A stretch of 15,245 nucleotides of DNA from RXOA01 sp964547105 (GTDB lineage Bacteria > Bipolaricaulota > Bipolaricaulia > UBA7950 > UBA9294). Below are positions 7,640 through 13,199 of this stretch, in pieces; position 1 is the stretch's first letter, and the number at the start of each line of letters is the position of its first letter. The stretch is from the NCBI GenBank assembly GCA_964547105.1, contig CAZJLO010000045.1, positions 1-15,245 of the forward strand, written 5' to 3'. The notes under the pieces were generated by a model. The model saw nothing but the letters and a program-made list of their open reading frames with translations. It had not been told where the DNA came from and did not search any database. The position numbers and the translations under genes are program-made.

Positions 7640-7818
7640 AACAGCCTGGGCATGCGCGTGACTCGGCGGTTCCATCGATCCACAGAGCCAGCGATCCGGG
7701 CATTTCGTCGACGCGAAGTCGGTTCCTGTTCGTTGCGTCGAATCGACTATCTCTCAGGCCAATCGCATTCACCGACAAGGCCGACACCCCGGGGCAACAG
7801 ACCGGCTTTCGCTGCTTC

Positions 7819-8577
7819 CTACGGTATCGGCGCCACGATCAAAGCAATCTCGTTGCCTCCGCGCTCGCTGTGCTTGGCAGCGAAGCTGTCGTTGGATCTG
7901 TGATAGGCGACAAGAATGGCATACGTCTCTCCAGGTACGAGCGGCTTATCCTTCGGATCTCCCGAATTCAAAGGGATCGCGAATTCGATCACGGTCCCCG
8001 CATCGGACTCGCTCCCCGCTGCCTCAAGAATATCGTCCGTGCCGCCGCGATCGATGTCCGCAGCGTGGGCAAATAGTCCGGTGCCGTAGTCATCCCGCAT
8101 GACCACAACCCCATCGCTCACCGCACCGAGGATGAAGTTGGCTCCTTCCATGCTCCGATCAGGATCGAGCCCAACAGCAATGTACCCTGCTCCAGGGCTG
8201 ATCACGCCCATCATCAGACGCTCGCCGTCGTTCGCCCAAGAGACCACCATCCCCGCCGCCTCGATCGACTGCCCGTACTCGCCGGGCTCGATCTGACCGT
8301 CGATCGTCACGCCGGCACTCCGACTTGTTTCGACATGAGATCCGCCGGTCTCGTTCGTATGTGCGCCGGCAACACCGTTGGGCGAGTCCGCCTCCTCCGG
8401 CGCACCTACCGGCTCGACAGACTCAGGCAGACTCGTCGGAATGGTTTCCGCCGCCACGATCGGTGCTTGCTCGGACACCGCGATCACGCCGTCGGACTCG
8501 AGCCGTTCCATCATCAGCAGCGCAGCTAGTCCTGCCAACACGAGCGCGGCAGCGACTCCCCACATCAGTCGGCTCAT
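7819..8577 (-). CDS. membrane-anchored DOMON-domain protein
   Basis: DOMON domains are beta-sandwich modules that bind heme or sugars; bacterial stand-alone ones are usually exported. The start at 8577 has GGGGGAAG upstream. This gives 252 residues: an N-terminal anchor or signal (about residues 5-23, MWGVAAALVLAGLAALLMM), a low-complexity Glu/Pro/Gly linker to about residue 88, then a DOMON-like domain to the end. Its segments include VTIDGQIEPGEYGQSIEA, VVSWANDGERLMMGVISP, GYIAVGLDPDRSMEGANF, RDDYGTG and TYAILVAYHRSNDSFAAKH. Met143 in the SMEGAN motif and His226 or His236 are in places that could ligate heme by analogy with DOMON cytochromes; this is inference. There is no CXXCH, so no covalent heme c. 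It stands alone, convergent with the YHS gene and divergent from the next one. Confidence 0.85.
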   Translation of the reverse strand: MSRLMWGVAAALVLAGLAALLMMERLESDGVIAVSEQAPIVAAETIPTSLPESVEPVGAPEEADSPNGVAGAHTNETGGSHVETSRSAGVTIDGQIEPGEYGQSIEAAGMVVSWANDGERLMMGVISPGAGYIAVGLDPDRSMEGANFILGAVSDGVVVMRDDYGTGLFAHAADIDRGGTDDILEAAGSESDAGTVIEFAIPLNSGDPKDKPLVPGETYAILVAYHRSNDSFAAKHSERGGNEIALIVAPIP

Positions 8578-8754
8578 AGCTTCCCCCTTCTGCTTCATAC
8601 CGCTGTCTTCTTGCACCCCATGAAGCATCAATGGTCACCGAGAACCGTACCACGACAGCCGGTGTGTACGCGAATCGGACGGCAGCAGCAACCGCAGTTC
8701 AGATCAAGACAGGATCGCCAGTCAGCTCAACGCCTGCATTCCACGAACGCCTTA

Positions 8755-8783
8755 TGGACACGCGGCTTCACGCGCCCTACACT
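8755..8783 (+). promoter_or_regulatory. sigma70-like promoter for the 8816 gene
   Basis: A -35 box TGGACA (8755-8760, 5 of 6 to consensus) and a -10 box TACACT (8778-8783, 4 of 6) are separated by exactly 17 bp. The predicted start of transcription is near 8790, giving a leader of about 26 nt. The ribosome site GGAGG is at 8804-8808, seven bases before the ATG at 8816. The spacer contains a CGCG...CGCG dyad. Confidence 0.55.
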
Positions 8784-8815
8784 GGATCCATGCTTGGTGC
8801 AGTGGAGGCCGAACC

Positions 8816-9313
8816 ATGAGTGGCGAACGACTGCGAATCACGTTTCTGCTGACTTGTCTTGCATTGGTTTGCTCATTTGGAGTCCCAGGATACGCAGCAT
8901 CGCCATTAGCTACGGTGGCCTGGGAGTTCGCTTCAGGAGCCGTCGGCGGTCTCGGTGGAGCGGCGCTCGCCGTTCTGTGGATCGCCGATGTCAACCCAAC
9001 CCTGGAGGGCCGTTTGATCAGGACGGCCATGGTGATTGGCAGCGTTTCGGTGCTCGCGGGAAGCGGTGCCACCGTAGGGGTCCTGGCCGCCGGCAAGCTA
9101 CTGGACACACAAGGGAACGTTTCCGCCTGCTTTCTCGGAGGATTCATCGGCAGCTTCGCGAGTATGTGGGTCGAGCCACTTCTGTACACACTTCGTATCC
9201 CCGAGGAGATCACGGAGTTCTTCGGCATGTTGATGCTGCCGATCGTCCCGGCGATCGGAGCAACAATCGGCTTCAATCGTCCCATCCGCCAGGTTCTTGC
9301 CGTCGGGAGTTGA
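8816..9313 (+). CDS. unrecognised Gly-rich membrane protein
   Basis: A 165-residue protein with no family I can name. The ATG at 8816 has GGAGG at good spacing and opens a signal peptide (LRITFLLTCLALVCSFGVPGYAA, ending near residue 28). The rest holds about four hydrophobic stretches rich in small residues. The first is FASGAVGGLGGAALAVLWIA, with a GxxxG-type pattern allowing tight helix packing. Then come MVIGSVSVLAGSGATVGVLAA, CFLGGFIGSFASMWVEPLLY and FFGMLMLPIVPAIGATIGF. Charged residues are few and sit between the segments, so this is likely a small multi-pass inner-membrane protein. It has its own promoter and converges on the serpin gene. Function is unknown. Confidence 0.75.
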   Translation: MSGERLRITFLLTCLALVCSFGVPGYAASPLATVAWEFASGAVGGLGGAALAVLWIADVNPTLEGRLIRTAMVIGSVSVLAGSGATVGVLAAGKLLDTQGNVSACFLGGFIGSFASMWVEPLLYTLRIPEEITEFFGMLMLPIVPAIGATIGFNRPIRQVLAVGS

Positions 9314-9328
9314 CCGCCTCAGCTGACT

Positions 9329-9348
9329 CTAGGCTGCATTTGGCCTAG
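9329..9348. terminator. hairpin between convergent genes
   Basis: CTAGGC (9329-9334) pairs with GCCTAG (9343-9348) around an 8-nt loop containing TTT. It lies in the 54-bp gap between the stop codons of the 8816 gene and the serpin gene, so it could end transcription from both sides. The stem is short and there is no long T-run. Confidence 0.4.
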
Positions 9349-9386
9349 CCATCCGCTCGCGGAGGGCCTAGCCATCCGCTCGCGGA
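9342..9386. repeat. 22-bp tandem direct repeat over the serpin 3' end
   Basis: A 22-bp unit beginning GGCCTAGCCATCC occurs at 9342-9363 and again, identically, at 9365-9386, one base apart. The second copy contains the serpin stop codon and the codons for its last residues (roughly PRADG); the first copy lies just after the stop. Within each copy, TCCGC and GCGGA (read on the minus strand) form a small dyad. This looks like a recent local duplication. Confidence 0.9.
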
Positions 9387-10654
9387 TCAACCACGCGTCC
9401 CAAGAAGAGGATCGTTCCTGTCTGTTCTTCGCGGATCGCAAAGATGAACGGCCGGTCGATGGTGACCGTGATGGGCTCCGGCGGCATCCCCGTGCCCCGC
9501 ATCATCACCGCCGTCGCTGCCGCCGCTTCGGTTCCTTCTTCGCGAACGTCGACGAACGCCTGGTGGATCACTTTGCCGATGAACAACTCGTTTGAGCCAT
9601 CAATACCCGAGAAATCGGCCGATCCGGGGATGAATGCATCCCGCATGCCCAACGCCATCAGCGCTTCCGACAACTCAGCCTTTGATTCGACGCGAAACTT
9701 GGGTAGAGCGATCTCGAGTTGCGCCCACTCAAGCTGCGCGATGTATGCTGCGAATGTCGCGGCATCGAGCGAATGCTCGATTTGCTCGAGACGTCCGTGC
9801 TCCGGGAGTAGGATCGTCATCCGTGCGGTGCCGCCCGTAAACGGAACATCGACCACCTCCACACCATCAAGACAGGCGTAGTCACCGATCATCGATCCGT
9901 GCATCGTTGGGACGATCGTCACTTCGCCGTCGAGCAGTGTGAACGGGGTATCCCACGTCCTCTCCGAAGAGAACGGATCGGACCACGCCGCGTAGAAGTA
10001 GATCGCGTTGGCTAGAACCATCTGCGTGGAAGGCGTGATGTCGCCAGGAGACAGAAGATCCTCGATTGTCCCACGCGTCTCGCGAAGGACCCAATCGTTA
10101 ATCGTAAGACGCGATCCATCCGGGTCGCCGGAGAAGTCGGCGATGCGGGCCGGCGCTTTGTAGTCCTCCGCGAGCGTGTCCAGGAATCCAGCTAGCACAT
10201 CGTATCCATCCTGCAGCCATAGGCTGTTGGCCATGCTCAGTTCGAACAGTCGTCCCTGCGACCAGGGACGACTGCAACTGCTGCACCGGATGCCATCGAT
10301 CAGGCGGCCGAACATCACGGGCACCTCGTCTTGGCTCAGCCTAAACTGGAGGACATTCTCCATCTGTTGGGCCGTTTCTCCCCTCGCCCCGGCGTAGGTC
10401 ATCGCAAGCGCAGAGCTGATGCTGTACGGGGAGAAGAACAAATTCCCGGGGGCACTGACCTCCGGCCCCTCCACCGTGAGGGTCCTGTAGAGGTCAAGGG
10501 CGAATGATGTATTGCCTGCAACCAGGGCATCACCGGCCGCCCACGGGTCGATCTCGATCAGCCCTTCCGCCGCACCACCGATTGCCATCACAATGACAAC
10601 AGCGATTGGAACGATGCTTCTCACGAAGGGAACCTTCCTGCGATGGATATCCAT
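9368..10654 (-). CDS. exported serpin (serine protease inhibitor family)
   Basis: Serpins trap target proteases by cleavage of an exposed reactive-centre loop. The ATG at 10654 has AAAGGAG at good spacing, giving 428 residues. Residues 11-29 are a signal peptide or anchor (VRSIVPIAVVIVMAIGGAA). The fold is complete: NLFFSPYSISSALAMTYAGA, ANSLWLQDGY, the breach/shutter segment VLANAIYFYAAWSDPF, LEIALPKFRVES, and the end segments RPFIFAIREEQTGTILFLGRVVDP. The hinge EEGTEAAAAT (372-381) has the small residues needed for loop insertion, so it should be inhibitory. Counting without gaps from the hinge places P1-P1' at Thr388-Gly389, before Met-Pro-Pro-Glu; this is unusual and approximate. A C-S-S-C pair (124-127) is present. 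A secreted trypsin-like protease lies 2.5 kb away. Confidence 0.95.
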   Translation of the reverse strand: MDIHRRKVPFVRSIVPIAVVIVMAIGGAAEGLIEIDPWAAGDALVAGNTSFALDLYRTLTVEGPEVSAPGNLFFSPYSISSALAMTYAGARGETAQQMENVLQFRLSQDEVPVMFGRLIDGIRCSSCSRPWSQGRLFELSMANSLWLQDGYDVLAGFLDTLAEDYKAPARIADFSGDPDGSRLTINDWVLRETRGTIEDLLSPGDITPSTQMVLANAIYFYAAWSDPFSSERTWDTPFTLLDGEVTIVPTMHGSMIGDYACLDGVEVVDVPFTGGTARMTILLPEHGRLEQIEHSLDAATFAAYIAQLEWAQLEIALPKFRVESKAELSEALMALGMRDAFIPGSADFSGIDGSNELFIGKVIHQAFVDVREEGTEAAAATAVMMRGTGMPPEPITVTIDRPFIFAIREEQTGTILFLGRVVDPRADG

Positions 10655-10886
10655 TCGTTTCTCCTTTTGCCCCTTTGTGTTCCTCCTCCACACCACGCCC
10701 GCCTTCCAGATTCTCTCCGTGCACACTTCCGTTGCTGCCGTCGCCATGCTCTTCTCTTTGTACACGCAAGGTGACTATCGGTTTCCCGCCCGTTCCATTC
10801 GCGAAGGAAGCGTACGCAACTGTGGCCCGAAGAGAGCCTTGTCGAAGCCGACTCGCCCTTGGCGGAACCGGCACGTCGCACAGGGC

Positions 10887-10903
10887 AGGATGCGAGGCAT
10901 CCT
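10887..10903 (-). terminator. hairpin after the MBL-fold gene
   Basis: AGGATGC (10887-10893) and GCATCCT (10897-10903) form a perfect 7-bp stem with a 3-nt loop, 16 bases past the stop of the MBL-fold gene on the minus strand. No U-run follows, so it is a possible terminator only. Confidence 0.4.
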
Positions 10904-10918
10904 CCGCACGATATCCGC

Positions 10919-11866
10919 TCAGCTGGGAAAGACAAACGTTGTACCTACTGCACTTACGGAGACCGATGGTCCGAACCGCTCGTGGAATTGGCGTTTGGCA
11001 TCCACCCCCGTGCAATGCATCGGCACGATCCTCGCCGGCTGCTCGTGCTCGACCGCGTCAAGTGTCGGAGCGATGGCATCCCGGAACGGCTTTCCACTCA
11101 GATGGAATCCTCCGATGACCGCGTGGATCGGGCGCCCCCCGGTGAGCGTCCGCGCATGCAGCACGGTGTTGACAATCCCGGCGTGAGCACAGCCGGAGAC
11201 AACGACCAACCCGTGCCCATCCACATCGACGATCACTGCCTGATCGTCGATCACTGCATCGGGGACAAGCTTGCCATTCATCTCGTGAAGCGAGCCCGGA
11301 AGGCCGTGCTCAAAAGGCGTTACCCGTGGGATCTCCCCCGTGACCAGGAAGACATCGTCCACCAGCTGGGACCCGTCGCTCTCCAACACTTCGATTCCCG
11401 CGTCGTTCAGCGCGGAACGCGTCAGCATCTCCGGAACTTGGTACAGCGTTCCATCATCCGCGCGGAAGAATCGAGGGTGGCGGAACGCCTCGGGGTGGAT
11501 CACAAGCGGCGGCTTGCCCGCCATCTCCAGAAGTTCGATCACCGAACCCACATGGTCCTCATGCCCATGGCTGATCACGAGCCCCGCGACCGAATCGAGC
11601 CGATCCGCGATGCCCATCGTGCGAAGATTGCGCGGCGCCACCACCGGACTGTATCCGGCATCGAGCATCAGCTGGCTTCGCTCTCCATTTCGCTCGGCGG
11701 TGAGTAGGAGACACAAACCATGTTCGGCAAGCAGGGTGTCCGACGGCAGGCATCCATCCTCGCCGACGGCAGGGCGAATCACCCCCGGAGAAGACGAAAG
11801 CAGCGTATCCGCGTAGTTGTCCACCACCACCAGGATCTCCAGCCGGTCCACTCGATGTAGGCTCAT
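10919..11866 (-). CDS. MBL-fold metal-dependent hydrolase (dihydropterin-RFAP synthase-like)
   Basis: A 315-residue metallo-beta-lactamase-fold protein of the subgroup often named '7,8-dihydropterin-6-yl-methyl-4-(beta-D-ribofuranosyl)aminobenzene 5'-phosphate synthase'. The start at 11866 has GGAGGAG upstream. Metal-binding motifs are all visible: HGHEDH (His100, His102, Asp104, His105), SGCAHAGIVN (His228) and HCTG (His284), with GGFHL (His255) of the subgroup between them. The early LMLDAGYSP segment supplies the usual LxDxG pattern. No signal peptide, so probably cytosolic. The archaeal enzyme works in methanopterin synthesis, but bacterial relatives are widespread and mostly untested; the substrate here is unknown. 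It is a single gene, with 264 bp separating it from the serpin start. Confidence 0.9.
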   Translation of the reverse strand: MSLHRVDRLEILVVVDNYADTLLSSSPGVIRPAVGEDGCLPSDTLLAEHGLCLLLTAERNGERSQLMLDAGYSPVVAPRNLRTMGIADRLDSVAGLVISHGHEDHVGSVIELLEMAGKPPLVIHPEAFRHPRFFRADDGTLYQVPEMLTRSALNDAGIEVLESDGSQLVDDVFLVTGEIPRVTPFEHGLPGSLHEMNGKLVPDAVIDDQAVIVDVDGHGLVVVSGCAHAGIVNTVLHARTLTGGRPIHAVIGGFHLSGKPFRDAIAPTLDAVEHEQPARIVPMHCTGVDAKRQFHERFGPSVSVSAVGTTFVFPS

Positions 11867-12029
11867 CCGCTCTCCTCCTCAGGGTAGAGTCCCTCTTGCA
11901 GCTCGGCACGTCAAGGGCGTTCATCGCTCGCATCCTGAAGTCGGTTCCGATGACAGCAGATCGAGCGCTGCCGGATGGAGCCATCGAATACGTCACGGCC
12001 CCCCGCGGGCGAGCCGACACGATTCAGAA

Positions 12030-12056
12030 GGGAGGGCCGCTCATCGCGGCCCTCCC
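12030..12056 (-). terminator. strong 11-bp hairpin, likely terminator
   Basis: GGGAGGGCCGC (12030-12040) and GCGGCCCTCCC (12046-12056) form a perfect, very GC-rich stem with a 5-nt loop. On the minus strand the stem is followed by TTCTGAAT, a weak T-rich tail. This suits termination of the zinc-ribbon/Lys-rich transcript about 145 bp past the last stop. On the plus strand it is followed by AAGAG, so a plus-strand terminator is less likely. Confidence 0.6.
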
Positions 12057-12133
12057 AAGAGAGATTGCTGCTTGTTCTCTGTGAGTCGCATCTTCGGAGT
12101 CTCTCTTTGGTGAGGAAGGACTCTCGCTTGCGG

Positions 12134-12182
12134 GGAGCGGGTGGGGAGGGGGCAGGGAAGCCGTTTGGAGTCCACCCGCTCC
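12134..12182. repeat. 11-bp perfect inverted repeat with long loop
   Basis: GGAGCGGGTGG (12134-12144) and CCACCCGCTCC (12172-12182) are perfect reverse complements separated by 27 nt. It lies just past the stop of the Lys-rich ORF. It might fold in the 3' leader of that transcript, or be a binding site. Confidence 0.7.
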
Positions 12183-12201
12183 GATTGCGCGTCACACGCG
12201 A

Positions 12202-12282
12202 CTACTTGGTGTTCTTCTTCGTCGCCTGAGGCGACTTCGGCGTCTTCTTGCTACCTTTCTTCGTCGTGTTCACCTTCGCCAC
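12202..12282 (-). CDS. tiny Lys-rich basic ORF (26 or 23 residues)
   Basis: A GTG-initiated frame encodes 26 residues, 9 of them Lys, with Thr, Ser, Pro and Asn and no acidic or aromatic residue (it reads KKGSKKTPKSPQATKKNTK to the stop). An inner GTG at 12273 has GGGAGG eight bases upstream, the better-placed site, and gives 23 residues; the outer GTG at 12282 has a GGGAAGGGA run upstream. It begins 54 bp after the zinc-ribbon stop on the same strand and is followed by stem-loops and a terminator-like hairpin, as expected of the last gene in an operon. Composition resembles Lys-rich nucleic-acid-binding tails (histone H1-like). Function is unknown, and it may not be translated. Confidence 0.45.
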   Translation of the reverse strand: MAKVNTTKKGSKKTPKSPQATKKNTK

Positions 12283-12336
12283 CTCCCTTCCCTCTCGGGT
12301 GGGTCTTTGCTTCGATTCGCCGCTCGATGAGGCCGT

Positions 12337-12585
12337 TCAGACCAAGTCTGCGTATTCCTCGCCGCCCGGCCATGCATCTCTTCCATTTGAAGCTGTGCCT
12401 ATCGGCACCAGTCCGCCTTGCGGATCCAACCACTCTCCACAACGCGGGCACGAACCAACTCGCGGCTTGCGCGCATCCACGTGCACAGGAGAGCCGCAAG
12501 TCGGGCATTTCTTCCCTGCGGTCGCTAGCCGTGCTTCGTTCTTGCTTCGGCTTCCGCTCTTGTCCTTCGCTTCTTGGTTCATCAT
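12337..12585 (-). CDS. small zinc-ribbon protein
   Basis: An 82-residue protein with one zinc ribbon: KKCPTCGSP (Cys27, Cys30) and SCPRCGEW (Cys46, Cys49), 15 residues apart. The N-terminus is a charged, Lys/Ser-rich segment of 26 residues, and the C-terminus is an acidic tail (PGGEEYADLV). There is no signal peptide or membrane segment. Two successive ATGs (12585, 12582) follow an AGAGAAGA purine run; either could be used. A consensus promoter (TTGACA/TATAAT) lies directly upstream. The gene is divergent from the ArsR-type regulator, so it is probably that regulator's target, and it is followed by the Lys-rich ORF. Zinc ribbons bind nucleic acid or protein; no specific function can be assigned. 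Confidence 0.75.
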   Translation of the reverse strand: MMNQEAKDKSGSRSKNEARLATAGKKCPTCGSPVHVDARKPRVGSCPRCGEWLDPQGGLVPIGTASNGRDAWPGGEEYADLV

Positions 12586-12595
12586 TCTTCTCTTT

Positions 12596-12623
12596 GCGCA
12601 TTTGCGCGATTGCCCAAATACGC
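12596..12623. promoter_or_regulatory. candidate operator in the arsR/zinc-ribbon intergenic region
   Basis: GCGCATTTG (12596-12604) and CAAATACGC (12615-12623) form an inverted repeat with 8 of 9 matching positions and a 10-nt centre. The right arm directly follows the -35 box of the regulator's promoter, and the whole element lies at the start of the divergent zinc-ribbon transcript. Binding here could block both directions. A direct repeat GCATTAT x2 (12622-12635) lies next to it and overlaps both -10 boxes. This is the kind of place where ArsR-family dimers bind, but the site is inferred. Confidence 0.5.
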
Positions 12624-12638
12624 ATTATGCATTATAGT
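12610..12638 (+). promoter_or_regulatory. sigma70-like promoter for the ArsR-type regulator
   Basis: A -35 box TTGCCC (12610-12615) and a -10 box TATAGT (12633-12638, 5 of 6 to consensus) are separated by 17 bp. Predicted transcription start is near 12645, giving a leader of about 44 nt before the ATG at 12689. The -10 box overlaps the -10 box of the opposing promoter. Confidence 0.6.
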
Positions 12639-12658
12639 GACACCGTGAAGCTTGTCAA
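12631..12658 (-). promoter_or_regulatory. consensus sigma70 promoter for the zinc-ribbon gene
   Basis: Read on the minus strand, TTGACA (12658-12653) and TATAAT (12636-12631) both match the consensus exactly and are 16 bp apart. Predicted start is near 12624, 39 nt before the ATG at 12585. It is the strongest-looking promoter in the window. A promoter this strong usually needs a repressor, consistent with the divergent ArsR-type gene. Confidence 0.75.
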
Positions 12659-12688
12659 GATCCACGAATCAAACACAAGGAGGACGCC

Positions 12689-12976
12689 ATGACCAAGGCT
12701 CACGCGCCGTTCTTTAAGATGCTCTCCGCACGCACACGAGTTCAGATCCTGAGGCTACTCCAGCAGAACAGCGGCCTTTCCGTCGATGATCTTGCCTCTC
12801 GTCTCAATCTGAGCATCACCACGGTGTCCAGACACCTTCAGCTTCTGCGCCTGCACAACCTCGTCACGTTCCGGCAAGAAGCACAGAATCGCTACTACGC
12901 CGTGAACGTGAAGGAGATTGCCGGCCGTATCCGCGACTTCGTCGATGATCTCGGAATCCGTCTGGATGATGCGTAG
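12689..12976 (+). CDS. ArsR-family winged-helix transcriptional regulator
   Basis: A 95-residue dimeric-type DNA-binding regulator. The ATG at 12689 has AAGGAGG at ideal spacing. Residues 8-70 form the winged helix: FKMLSARTRVQILRLLQQ, then VDDLASRLNLS, then the recognition helix ITTVSRHLQLLRLHNLV, then the wing FRQEAQNRYYAVN. The C-terminal helix (IAGRIRDFVDDLGIRLDD) would form the dimer face. There is no cysteine anywhere, so the classical metal site on helix 3 (ELCVCDL) is missing. It probably senses something other than thiol-bound arsenic, cadmium or zinc, or uses His/Asp sites or no ligand. It sits opposite the zinc-ribbon gene with overlapping promoters, suggesting it represses that gene and itself. 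A stem-loop follows its stop. Confidence 0.92.
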   Translation: MTKAHAPFFKMLSARTRVQILRLLQQNSGLSVDDLASRLNLSITTVSRHLQLLRLHNLVTFRQEAQNRYYAVNVKEIAGRIRDFVDDLGIRLDDA

Positions 12977-12983
12977 CGACCCC

Positions 12984-13013
12984 GGCACCGGAAACCGTGT
13001 CGGTTCCCGTGCC
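12984..13013 (+). terminator. stem-loop after the ArsR-type gene
   Basis: GGCACCGGAAACCG and CGGTTCCCGTGCC pair around TGT with one mismatch and one bulge, 8 bases after the stop at 12976. There is no clear T-run afterwards (GCGGTCTTC). It probably limits read-through into the protease gene 187 bp further on. Confidence 0.55.
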
Positions 13014-13131
13014 GCGGTCTTCGGCTCGAGAGCGCTCCACCGCCGGATTGATACGATCCCCTTGCCCTCCCGGCAGGTTTCGCGCGAGACTGCTCCAGGG
13101 ACCTTCCCACCACCATCGAGCGGCCAAGGTC

Positions 13132-13144
13132 ACCCTTCAAGGGT
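13132..13144. promoter_or_regulatory. short palindrome upstream of the protease gene
   Basis: ACCCTT and AAGGGT are perfect reverse complements around a single C, 55 bp before the protease ATG. It could be an operator or a small hairpin in the leader. It is short enough to occur by chance, and no promoter was recognised next to it. Confidence 0.25.
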
Positions 13145-13199
13145 CCGTGCCACTCTCCGAAGCGTGACGACCCGACCCCACAGGGGAAGGAGGCGGCAG

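Larger units (their letters stand above)
11867..12201. other. 335-bp non-coding stretch with strong stem-loops
   Basis: Between the start of the MBL-fold gene and the stop of the Lys-rich ORF no frame looks like protein. It holds the perfect 11-bp hairpin at 12030-12056, a long-loop inverted repeat at 12134-12182 and a small dyad at 12188-12200. A TTGACG lies close upstream of the MBL gene but has no good -10 partner. Confidence 0.6.

Noticed and set aside
10859..11707. Plus-strand 282-residue open frame
   Set aside because: It is the reverse of the MBL-fold gene, whose metal motifs are unmistakable.
12042..12092. Minus-strand 16-residue ORF starting at an ATG near 12092
   Set aside because: It has only a poor purine stretch upstream and its end lies inside the strong hairpin, so it is probably chance.
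12141..12692. Plus-strand 183-residue open frame over the zinc-ribbon gene
   Set aside because: Ser/Pro/Arg-rich, no ribosome site, and it crosses both promoters and the zinc-ribbon gene.
12918..13199. Longer N-terminus for the protease
   Set aside because: The extension overlaps the ArsR-type gene and its stem-loop; the ATG at 13200 has a strong ribosome site and a signal peptide.
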